Positions 8,104 to 15,557 of a stretch of DNA of 64,000 bases are shown here, piece by piece. Every line of letters begins with the position of its first letter. The stretch's first letter is position 1. This DNA is from UBA8949 sp942493365 (GTDB lineage Bacteria > Bacillota > Clostridia > Saccharofermentanales > UBA5734). The stretch is from NCBI GenBank assembly GCA_942493365.1, contig OW818697.1, positions 1,736,001-1,800,000 of the forward strand, in the 5' to 3' direction. The notes beneath the pieces are model-generated. The model did no database searches and was not told the DNA's origin. It was given only the letters and a program-made list of their open reading frames with translations. A program made the translations under genes and the position numbers.

Positions 8104-9648
8104 TTAATGACGGAAATGACGTGTGCCGGTGAAGATCATGGCGAGGCCGGCTTTGTTGCAGGCGTCGATCGATTCCTGGTCGCGGATCGAGCCGCCGGGC
8201 TGGATGATGGCCGCGATGCCGCCCGCTGCGGCCGCTTCGACGCAGTCTGGAAAGGGGAAAAAGGCGTCGGAGCCGAGAATTGCGCCTTGGGATTTTTCGC
8301 CGGCCTGGGTCAGCGCGATTTGCAGCGAGGTGATGCGGTTGGGCTGGCCGGGGCCGATGCCAACGGTCTGGCGGTCCTTGATCAGAACGATGGCGTTGGA
8401 CTTGGTGTGCTTGACCACTTTCATGGCGAAGTCGAGGTCATCCTGCAGCGCCGCGTCGGGCTGCTGCTCGGTCACCACCTTGGCCTCGGCCGGGTTGTAA
8501 AGCGTGGTGTCCTGGTCCTGGACCAACAGGCCGCCATAGATGTGCTTGAGGGTCAGCGCGCCGGTCGGAATGGCGTCGGCACAGCCAGGCAGGCGCAGGA
8601 TGCGCAGATTTTTGCGTTCCTGCAAATGTTCTAGCGCGTCGGGCGTGAAGTCGGGGGCGATCAGCACCTCGAGGAAAACACCCTTGGTCGCCTGCGCGAC
8701 CTCCAGTGTGATGATGCGGTTCATGGCAACAATGCCGCCGTAGATCGAAACCTTATCGGCCTCGAAGGCCTTGTACCAGGCGTCCAGCAGTTCGTCGGCG
8801 CTACCGACGCCGCAGGGGTTGGCGTGTTTGACGGCGACGACGGTCGGCTCGCTGAATTCGCGCAGCAGATTCAAGGCCGCGTCGGTGTCGGCGATGTTGT
8901 TGTAGGAGAGTTCCTTGCCGCCCAGCTGTTCGGCCAGCGGCAGTGAACCGGGCACCGGTAGGGCGTCCTGATAGAAGATGGCGCTCTGGTGCGGGTTTTC
9001 GCCGTAGCGCATGCGGCTGACGCGGTCGAAGGTCAGGGTCAGTTGCGCCGGCAGGTCGCGCTCGGGCGATTGCTGCCGGAAATAATTGGCGATCAGCGCG
9101 TCGTAGGCGGCGGTGTGTTCGAACACCTTGCGGGCCAGCGCGAATCGGGTGGCCAGCGTGGTGTCGCCATCGCGGCGGATTTCGGCCAGCACGGCCGGGT
9201 AATCGGCCGGATCGACCAGCACGGTGACGTCGTGGTGGTTCTTGGCCGCAGCGCGCAGCATGCTGGGGCCGCCGATGTCGATGTTCTCGATGCATTCTTC
9301 CTGGCTGACGCCGGCTTTCATGACCGTCTTTTTAAAGGGGTAGAGGTTGATAATCACCAGATCAATCGAGGTGATGCCCAGCTCTTGGATCTTGGCCTGA
9401 TGCTCGGCGTTGGCGCGGATGTTAAGGATGCCGCCGTGAATTTTCGGGTGCAGCGTCTTGACCCGCCCGTCGAGGCATTCGGGAAAGCCGGTGACGTCGG
9501 CAACGTTGATGACCGGGATGCCGGCTTTTTCCAGCGCACTGGCCGTACCGCCGGTTGAGAGTATTTCGATGCCCAGCCCGTGCAGGGCCTCGGCCAGTTC
9601 TAAAAGGCCATCCTTGTCGGATACGCTGATCAGCGCGCGCTTGATCAT
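8104..9648 (-). CDS. purH: AICAR transformylase/IMP cyclohydrolase
   Basis: The bifunctional enzyme does the last two steps to IMP. The N-terminal cyclohydrolase domain has ALISVSDKDGLLELA, GGTASALEKAGI and DGRVKTLHPKIHGGIL. The C-terminal transformylase has RYGENPHQ, VAVKHANPCGVG (with the catalytic Lys-His), SDAFFPFPD and QPGGSIRDQE. Its 514 residues are the normal length. It starts 3 bases after purN. Confidence 0.97.
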   Translation of the reverse strand: MIKRALISVSDKDGLLELAEALHGLGIEILSTGGTASALEKAGIPVINVADVTGFPECLDGRVKTLHPKIHGGILNIRANAEHQAKIQELGITSIDLVIINLYPFKKTVMKAGVSQEECIENIDIGGPSMLRAAAKNHHDVTVLVDPADYPAVLAEIRRDGDTTLATRFALARKVFEHTAAYDALIANYFRQQSPERDLPAQLTLTFDRVSRMRYGENPHQSAIFYQDALPVPGSLPLAEQLGGKELSYNNIADTDAALNLLREFSEPTVVAVKHANPCGVGSADELLDAWYKAFEADKVSIYGGIVAMNRIITLEVAQATKGVFLEVLIAPDFTPDALEHLQERKNLRILRLPGCADAIPTGALTLKHIYGGLLVQDQDTTLYNPAEAKVVTEQQPDAALQDDLDFAMKVVKHTKSNAIVLIKDRQTVGIGPGQPNRITSLQIALTQAGEKSQGAILGSDAFFPFPDCVEAAAAGGIAAIIQPGGSIRDQESIDACNKAGLAMIFTGTRHFRH

Positions 9649-9651
9649 GAA

Positions 9652-10311
9652 TTATTCCCCCTTGATGATGACTTGGCGGCCCTGGATCTCAAGCCGGCCG
9701 GCGGCAAATAAGGCAATCGCCTGCGGCAGGATGACCTGTTCGGCCTCCAGCATGACCCGCAGCTGCAGGCTTTCGGGCGTGTCGTCCGGACGGACGTCGA
9801 CCGCCTGCTGCAGGATGATCGGTCCCTGGTCGTAGTGTTCGTCGACGAAATGAACCGTCGCGCCGGTAATCTTGACGCCGGCGGCCAGCGCGGCTTCGTG
9901 CGGGCGAATGCCGTACATGCCGTCGCCGCAAAAAGAAGGAATCAGGGCCGGATGGATGTTAATAATGCGATTACGATATGTGTCGATCATGCCTTGGCCT
10001 AAAAAGCTAAGAAATCCGGCCAGCACAATCAGGCCGGGCTGCCAGGGTGCCAGCGCCGCCTGCATGGCTCGGTCGTAGGCGGCCAGGTCGGCGAAGTCGC
10101 GGCGATTGACCAATTGGCAGGCAATACCGGCCTGGGCAGCGCGCTGTTCGGCCTTGGTGCCGGGGCGCGAGGCGATGACGCCGGCGATGCGCACGCCAGG
10201 CAGGCGGCCGTCGGCAATGCGGTCGATGATGGCCTGCAGGTTGGTGCCGCCGCCGGAAACCAGAACGGCGATATCCAGGTAGCCTGGCTGGCCTGGTTCA
10301 GCTGAGGGCAT
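9652..10311 (-). CDS. purN: Phosphoribosylglycinamide formyltransferase
   Basis: The 219-residue protein transfers formyl from 10-formyl-THF to GAR. It has LVSGGGTNLQAIID, the catalytic Asn and His in NIHPALIPSF, and the Asp in VDEHYDQGPI. The insertion CGDGMYG after the loop is seen in clostridial PurN. The frame stays open up to 10584, but that extension is the antisense-like shadow of purE; the start at 10311 gives a 14-base overlap with purE and fits the family. Confidence 0.93.
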   Translation of the reverse strand: MPSAEPGQPGYLDIAVLVSGGGTNLQAIIDRIADGRLPGVRIAGVIASRPGTKAEQRAAQAGIACQLVNRRDFADLAAYDRAMQAALAPWQPGLIVLAGFLSFLGQGMIDTYRNRIINIHPALIPSFCGDGMYGIRPHEAALAAGVKITGATVHFVDEHYDQGPIILQQAVDVRPDDTPESLQLRVMLEAEQVILPQAIALFAAGRLEIQGRQVIIKGE

Positions 10312-10801
10312 TGATTTTCTCCTCCAGGCGGGCCTGACGGCCGGCGACTGAGTCGACCATATTTTGCTTATGTTCCACCAGTTTCGCGGCAAGACGATCG
10401 TCAGCCAGCGCCAGAATTTCAGCGGCCAGAATGGCGGCGTTGGCGGCGCCATCGATGGCGACGGTGGCCACCGGAATGCCGGTCGGCATTTGCACGATGG
10501 CGTAGAGCGCATCCTGACCGGCCAGCGCGCCACTCTTGATTGGCACGCCAATGACCGGCAGCGTGGTGCAGGCTGCCAGCACACCCGGCAAATGCGCCGC
10601 CAGACCGGCAGCGGCGATGATCACGCCGAAGCCCTGCTCCGCTGCGCCGCGTGCCAGCGCGATCGCCTGGTCGGGCGTGCGGTGAGCCGAACAAATTCGC
10701 GCGTCATAAGCAATACCAAAATCCTTCAGGGTGCGAACACAGGCTTCCATGACCGGAAAATCCGAGTCGCTGCCCATCACAACCAATACTTTATTTCGCA
10801 T
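10298..10801 (-). CDS. purE: N5-CAIR mutase
   Basis: The 167-residue class I PurE has VVMGSDSDFPVME, the catalytic SAHRTPDQ and AAAGLAAHLPGVLA. It interconverts N5-CAIR and CAIR. The ATG at 10801 has a perfect GGAGG site; the frame runs further upstream into the promoter and is cut back. purK, purC, purF and purM are not in this operon, so purine genes are split in this genome. Confidence 0.95.
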   Translation of the reverse strand: MRNKVLVVMGSDSDFPVMEACVRTLKDFGIAYDARICSAHRTPDQAIALARGAAEQGFGVIIAAAGLAAHLPGVLAACTTLPVIGVPIKSGALAGQDALYAIVQMPTGIPVATVAIDGAANAAILAAEILALADDRLAAKLVEHKQNMVDSVAGRQARLEEKINALS

Positions 10802-10839
10802 CTTGTTTCCTCCAGCTTGAAAACTCAATAGATAGTCAA

Positions 10840-10868
10840 ATAGTATCAATCGTGAGGGGTTTCGTCAA
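10840..10868 (-). promoter_or_regulatory. Sigma-A promoter for the pur operon
   Basis: On the minus strand TTGACG, a 17-base spacer and TACTAT stand about 39 bases before the purE start. No purine riboswitch fold was seen in the short leader. Confidence 0.75.
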
Positions 10869-10876
10869 ATAGAAAA

Positions 10877-10958
10877 TGGATTTCCTGATGTCCCGCAGAG
10901 CTCATATATGTTTTGCTGCGCAAAACCTATTCGCTCGGCTGGGACACAGGGAAATCCA
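10877..10958. repeat. Nested inverted-repeat element
   Basis: Outer arms of about 20 bases (10877-10898 and 10939-10958) are imperfect reverse complements sharing TGGATTTCC and TGTCCC. Inside them sits a perfect 7-bp hairpin (GTTTTGC, loop TGC, GCAAAAC, at 10910-10926). There is no T-run, so it is not a simple terminator. It stands at the edge between the pur operon and the AT-rich defence island. The rest of 10869-11020 holds nothing recognisable. Confidence 0.65.
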
Positions 10959-11020
10959 CTAGTTGCGATAGGACGGGGGTGATTCAGGAAAAATGTGATA
11001 AATAAATATTATTGCCTCGT

Positions 11021-11536
11021 TTAAGCATCCAATGCTGCTTTAACAGAATAATAATCCCAATATCTAATGTTATTTTCATTATATTGCATAGCGCTATGTG
11101 TTCCAAGATTTTGTACTGAATCAATACACTTTGTTCTATCAACCTTTGCGTCATTGTAAAGTACAACAATTTTTAAACCGTCACGTATAGCCTTGTCGCA
11201 TTCGTATTCAATATAACTCTTATTACTGACGGCAAATCCTTTACTGCAACTACCATATTTGAAATACGTACAGTAGTTACATTCACCAGCGCGTCTGCTT
11301 TTTGTGGCATTACCCACAATAAGAACAAATGTCTTTGAAACATCAATTCTTTTTGCAAGTGACGATTTGATACTACAGTTCAAACTCCCATCGTTTGCCT
11401 GAGTAATATCATGTGCGTCGTTAAATGATAGCCCCCAGTATTTACTGTTATTCCACTTGTTTAACTGTTCAATAGCATCATTGTCCCCTGTCCAATCCCC
11501 TGCGAGGTAAGTTTTTGTTCTGTACGTCATAATCAT
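11021..11536 (-). CDS. thsB: Thoeris ThsB, TIR-like NADase signalling protein
   Basis: The 171-residue protein has the ThsB/DUF1863 TIR-like fold pattern: strand KTYLAGDW at the start, SKTFVLIVGNATKS at about 66-79, and YIEYECDKAIRDGLKIVVLYN at about 105-125, whose glutamate fits the catalytic position. A cysteine-rich loop (CNYC ... CSKG) lies between. In Thoeris, ThsB detects phage infection and makes an ADP-ribose-derived signal from NAD. It starts inside the thsA stop (ATGA, 4-base overlap) after AAAGGAG, so the two are translated together. A second ATG two codons on is also possible. AT-rich, unlike the flanks. Confidence 0.75.
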   Translation of the reverse strand: MIMTYRTKTYLAGDWTGDNDAIEQLNKWNNSKYWGLSFNDAHDITQANDGSLNCSIKSSLAKRIDVSKTFVLIVGNATKSRRAGECNYCTYFKYGSCSKGFAVSNKSYIEYECDKAIRDGLKIVVLYNDAKVDRTKCIDSVQNLGTHSAMQYNENNIRYWDYYSVKAALDA

Positions 11537-12357
11537 TCTGCTCCTTTCAGTTCGTATAGATTCATTTTATTTATAACTTCGTCCGTCAGTAGAATTGTAA
11601 TTGGTTGATTAATATGAACAACACTAGTACGTAAAGTGCAGAGAATACATTTAAGAAGATCAAAATTTGATTTTACTGAACAGTCATCGAATCTTGTAAT
11701 TCCCGAACCCAATAACGGAAGAAAAACAGGTTTGTTGGCATATGTACGACTTATTTCTTCCCACATAACTCTTAAGCAATGTTCATACTTTGCATGTGTA
11801 GTATGGACTTCATTTTGAGCGTTTATGGGGTTGAATGCAACGAGCATATAGTCTTTATATAACTTGATTCTCCCAAGCGGATAAATCCATTTCCCATTTT
11901 TTTTTGATCTCTTATACAAAGTGTGTGTTTCATCTTCGGAAGAAGTGATTATTTCAAGGAACTCACTCAAATGTTGAGGGCCAACGATTTTTTCAATGAA
12001 AATTCCATTGATCGAATTTCTGTTTATAACAATATCGTCAACCTGAGTATCAAACCGTTCTGTGAAAGTTATCAATTTCCAGCCTTCACTTTTAAACAAG
12101 TCACCCTGCTTGATCGTCACAGGAATCCCGCGAATCGAGATAGTAACTCTATTTTTCGTAAGTAAATACTTTATAAAAAGAATCACAATTGTCAGAAAAC
12201 AATATAAAGCAATTATAAGCAGTAAGCGACTCAACCACCAATTACCAAAAATAAACGAAATATCTATTACTCCAATTACAGACTCAATACCGGCAAGAAA
12301 AGCAAACGCAAGCTTAGCACTGTCTTTCCACAATCTTCGGCTCCCAAATATTTTCAT
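11533..12357 (-). CDS. thsA: Type II Thoeris ThsA effector, two TM helices plus macro domain
   Basis: The 274-residue protein has two N-terminal membrane helices (about 13-34 and 40-66) and a soluble domain (about 70-270) that reads as the DUF6430/macro type: TIKQGDLF near its start, FNPINAQNEVHTTHAKYEHCLR in the middle and FLPLLGSGITRF near the end. This matches the type II Thoeris effector, in which the macro domain binds the TIR-made signal (reported to be histidine-ADPR) and the membrane part kills or arrests the cell. The SIR2 domain of type I ThsA is absent. It is followed directly by the TIR gene and has its own promoter at 12403-12431. The assignment is by architecture and partner. 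Confidence 0.75.
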   Translation of the reverse strand: MKIFGSRRLWKDSAKLAFAFLAGIESVIGVIDISFIFGNWWLSRLLLIIALYCFLTIVILFIKYLLTKNRVTISIRGIPVTIKQGDLFKSEGWKLITFTERFDTQVDDIVINRNSINGIFIEKIVGPQHLSEFLEIITSSEDETHTLYKRSKKNGKWIYPLGRIKLYKDYMLVAFNPINAQNEVHTTHAKYEHCLRVMWEEISRTYANKPVFLPLLGSGITRFDDCSVKSNFDLLKCILCTLRTSVVHINQPITILLTDEVINKMNLYELKGAE

Positions 12358-12402
12358 AAATTCACACCCATCATTTATAGTGGCATAAATATTTTAAATA
12401 CA

Positions 12403-12431
12403 ATTATAAATTAGCTACAATTGAAAAACAA
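12403..12431 (-). promoter_or_regulatory. Promoter for thsA-thsB
   Basis: On the minus strand TTGTTT, a 17-base spacer and a perfect TATAAT stand about 46 bases before the thsA ATG. The gap 12432-12616 is AT-rich; it holds only a possible frame of 22 codons (minus strand, about 12512-12580) without a ribosome site, so no gene is called there. Confidence 0.6.
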
Positions 12432-12616
12432 GTTATTATTTAAAATAAATATAAATTATTGATTATGAAATTGACTATCTTAAATTTCCTGCTAATCATT
12501 CTATCATGAATCAATATCTAATAATGCTGGCGACATCTTCTAAGTTGTATGTATTGTTATTAACCATTTCAATATACATAGACTTGGGACGCTGAATTAG
12601 CGGCGGCTCTTCATTC

Positions 12617-13252
12617 TTAATCGTCCCAGGGCAAGCCTGAGTTTCGAGCGATCGGAATATTATCGTTTGAGTTCTCAGTTTTATTTCCATTTGTGGTTGC
12701 GTTCTGATTTTGAAAAATAATCACTTTAATCGTAGAATTTACTCTGTTTCCATAGTTCACCGCGTTTTTATAATTAATACCATCTGTTCTCTCTTTTGTA
12801 TTAATCAACTTGATACTAACTTCAGGACTATTAATGCTGTTTGTATAAATAGCTATCTCATATGACTCGATTTGCCTTTTCGCTGTTGAGGCACCGACTA
12901 TTGCACCTGCTCCTCCAGCCAAAACTCCTCCAACGACAGCCCGACCAATACCACCCGAAACTCTACTGTCTTCCCTTATTGCACAGCCTATTATGTCGCT
13001 AAATTTAATTACTATCGAAGAACTGGACATAAAAGAAATTAAAACAACTTTTTCATGCTCATCCACCATAAACCTGGCGCTTATGTCGTGCATTATACTT
13101 TCGTATGAAAAATCTACGCTGGGATGATAATTATTTTGTTCAAGCCATTTATCGTTATTAAACTTTTCGCTTGCCCTATTTGCTTTGTTTTTTGAATTAA
13201 AATAAATAATAACAATCGGTATTGCAGCGATAAATATTATCCAGAGAATCAT
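12617..13252 (-). CDS. Unknown membrane-anchored protein with glycine-rich segment
   Basis: The 211-residue protein opens with a hydrophobic segment (residues 2-18) followed by NSKNKANR, so it is probably anchored with the rest inside the cell. At about 97-125 there is a glycine/alanine stretch (SGGIGRAVVGG, GGAGAIVGASTAKRQ) of the glycine-zipper kind that can insert in membranes. The strands around it resemble small DUF4428/SHOCT-type proteins often annotated only as hypothetical. The C-terminus is asparagine-rich. The ATG has AAAGGG upstream. It lies in the same AT-rich block and orientation as thsAB, so a role in defence is a guess from position. Confidence 0.7.
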   Translation of the reverse strand: MILWIIFIAAIPIVIIYFNSKNKANRASEKFNNDKWLEQNNYHPSVDFSYESIMHDISARFMVDEHEKVVLISFMSSSSIVIKFSDIIGCAIREDSRVSGGIGRAVVGGVLAGGAGAIVGASTAKRQIESYEIAIYTNSINSPEVSIKLINTKERTDGINYKNAVNYGNRVNSTIKVIIFQNQNATTNGNKTENSNDNIPIARNSGLPWDD

Positions 13253-13403
13253 ACAATCACCCTTTCCTAATTACAATAGTTTCCTATAGTGTATTGCATT
13301 TATATTATTTAAACAACAATATTTGTTGTGCATGAGGATGCAGACAATAGTGCAAAGATAGTTTTAGCGCATTGCTTGTTTGTACATTTTTTCAAGGCTA
13401 CGA

Positions 13404-14555
13404 TTACCTACTCACATTCGTATTATCTATCTTATGATTAACTTGAAGCAAAGCCAATAGACAGTCTCTCAGTTTGCCGAAATATACTATCATTTCATCA
13501 AGTTTACTTATTGCATCATTCACAATCGGTTCTGTTTCTTCAATTAAAGATCCATATTCCTCTGTTGCTTCTTGCATCGCTATATTTACAAAACGGTCTA
13601 AATTCTCGTCGTAGGCTTCCATGCCATAATCATCGCTAATTTTTCGGCTTGCTTCTTCTGTTACATCATAATTTGCCATTTTCTCAAGTCCTTCAAATAG
13701 GGTGGTGATATCTTCATTTAGTAAATCATAATTTCTATTGTACTCATCAAACATTGTTTTTAATTGATCAACATCCTCTGGGAGTTCATCACATTCCGAA
13801 TAGCCATCAATTATACTATCGATAATACTTAAAGCATTTTCGAACTTTGAAAATGCTTCAACAAATCGCCTTAAAAAACCTACTGTGATTTCGCTCTCGG
13901 TTTTTCTGTAAATCCATTTTTCTTCAAAATTAGTATCATAATCAGACCAAGGTTCAAAAGCAGCATCAAAAAGCATACCTCTTGCTTTTTGACATATGGG
14001 AATTAACTCCTCAAGATTTGTGATGGCCACAGCAAAATTATGCATGTAATAAGGAACAGATTTTTCTTTTAATCCTGGAATTAGAGTGTCCTTTACAAAA
14101 TCAATTAAAGCCTTTTCAGTTGATATAGTACCGCATTCAAAATTATTACTACTCTCATCCGAATAATTACTCGACCCCCAATATATAATGTTATCTGTCA
14201 TTATAATTTTAGCGTGGTTATGAAATGTAAAATATGAGCTTAATCTCAGTCCATACTCTTCGGGATTAAGTTGCTGCTTATAAAAATCAATCTCTTTTTT
14301 TGCGGCAAAAGCATATTCCCTCCCAAAATATGATGGAAAGTGTTTTGGGATATTTGTGATGATTACAGCGTCAGTACCATTATGGCACATTTTTTTTAAT
14401 TCATTTAAAAGGTTGCTGTTAGCTTTTGATGAGATGTTAAAGGTTAATACTCCGATATATTTCGCATTTGGAAAGTCATCGAGAACACGTTGGTATGTGT
14501 ACTCTCCCGTACCGAATACAGCTTCTCCGCTAGAAATCTCTATTTTCTCAATCAT
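13404..14555 (-). CDS. Phospholipase-D-like protein with long acidic helical tail
   Basis: The N-terminal ~190 residues carry one HKD motif of the PLD superfamily (FHNHAKIIMTD, then GSSNYSDES), after VLTFNISSKANSNLL, as in PLD nucleases. The remaining ~190 residues are acidic and mostly helical with no motif recognised. PLD enzymes with one HKD motif usually act as dimers on a phosphodiester. The start at 14555 has AAGGG ten bases upstream; an in-frame ATG at 14657 has no ribosome site. It is AT-rich and next to Thoeris, so it may be a defence nuclease or an unrelated island gene. About 100 bases between it and 14757 hold nothing clear. Confidence 0.65.
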   Translation of the reverse strand: MIEKIEISSGEAVFGTGEYTYQRVLDDFPNAKYIGVLTFNISSKANSNLLNELKKMCHNGTDAVIITNIPKHFPSYFGREYAFAAKKEIDFYKQQLNPEEYGLRLSSYFTFHNHAKIIMTDNIIYWGSSNYSDESSNNFECGTISTEKALIDFVKDTLIPGLKEKSVPYYMHNFAVAITNLEELIPICQKARGMLFDAAFEPWSDYDTNFEEKWIYRKTESEITVGFLRRFVEAFSKFENALSIIDSIIDGYSECDELPEDVDQLKTMFDEYNRNYDLLNEDITTLFEGLEKMANYDVTEEASRKISDDYGMEAYDENLDRFVNIAMQEATEEYGSLIEETEPIVNDAISKLDEMIVYFGKLRDCLLALLQVNHKIDNTNVSR

Positions 14556-14756
14556 TCGTATATTTCCCTTTTTGAGTAACCTATGCATCATGTCCGATGA
14601 ACGCCCGCAGTTGTTTCTTTGGTCCATGGTATCTTTTCCATTGCTTCTGTGCTCCATATCTTATTTTATATGGTTTAGCCATTAGCACAAACTATTTTAC
14701 AGACCCAATGTCAAGTGCTGATCCTCGCCTTGGACAGAGAATGCGGCCGATACCCA

Positions 14757-15527
14757 CTAAGAAATACTTTTTACCACTACCACACTCTTCACAATCCCCT
14801 CATCATACGAAGGTTCGATCGTGCTCCCCGGCTCGACCACCAAAAACCGCTCGTCCGTCCACGGCCCCTTGATAAAGTCCTTCAGTAGCTGCCCGTCCCC
14901 TTCAACCTGGTCATAGCACCAGCCGTTGAAGTCGGCGCACTGGCGCGTGAAGTCGCGCTCGCGGGCGGCGTTGCTGCCCAGCCAGGGTTGTGCGATGTAG
15001 CAGGCGCGCTGATAGTTGGCGATCCAGCGCTGTTCCTCTTCCATCAGGTATTCGGCGGTTTCGTCGTCGTATTGTTCGCGGTATTGCTGGAGGAGCTGTT
15101 CGCGGCGCTGGGGGCCGAAGATGGTGCCGGTTTCGATCCAGCCAGTCGAAAACCAGTAGGTGCCGGGGTGGTCGTCGAACAGCTGTTTGTAGCGTTGGCG
15201 GGAGCCCAAAAAGAAGGTGATGCAGTCGTGGCCGCGCATAAAGACCAGACGCGACTTTTGCGCCCGCAGGCCGCAGATGCCGTTGCTGCAGAGGCCGTAG
15301 CCGATCAGGATGGCGTCGTACTGGCCGTCGAGCTTGTCGATCTCGGCTTGCAGTTCGCGCTTAAGGGTTTCGGGTTCGTCGTGCAGGCCCTGACGCAGGC
15401 TGACGGCAAAATAGACATGCGGACTCTGGGCGGTCAGCAGGCTGATTTCGCGCCACAGGACGTGGCAGGCGATGATGGCCAGGCGCAGTTGGCCCGGCAG
15501 GCGGTCCGCGGCGTTGGGTATTTTCAT
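14757..15527 (-). CDS. DUF1638 family protein
   Basis: The 256-residue protein has the family marks CHVLWREI near the start, IGYGLCSNGICGL at about 97-109, RGHDCITFFLGS and a late GWCYDQVEGD. The conserved cysteines and histidine suggest a metal or cofactor site, but no activity is established to my knowledge. It follows prfB by 30 bases with GGGAGG before the ATG, as the last gene of the lrp-aminotransferase-prfB operon. GC-rich, so it lies outside the accessory island. Confidence 0.8.
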   Translation of the reverse strand: MKIPNAADRLPGQLRLAIIACHVLWREISLLTAQSPHVYFAVSLRQGLHDEPETLKRELQAEIDKLDGQYDAILIGYGLCSNGICGLRAQKSRLVFMRGHDCITFFLGSRQRYKQLFDDHPGTYWFSTGWIETGTIFGPQRREQLLQQYREQYDDETAEYLMEEEQRWIANYQRACYIAQPWLGSNAARERDFTRQCADFNGWCYDQVEGDGQLLKDFIKGPWTDERFLVVEPGSTIEPSYDEGIVKSVVVVKSIS

Positions 15528-15557
15528 GACGTCCTCCCTGCCCTGGCGGGCGCGGGT

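Noticed and set aside
10312..10584. N-terminal extension of purN by about 91 codons
   Set aside because: The extra residues are a different-frame reading of purE and rich in Pro/Trp/Arg; purN homology starts at 10311.
10869..14756. Prophage or integrative element around the Thoeris genes
   Set aside because: No integrase, phage structural gene, tRNA-based attachment site or direct repeat was found at the edges.
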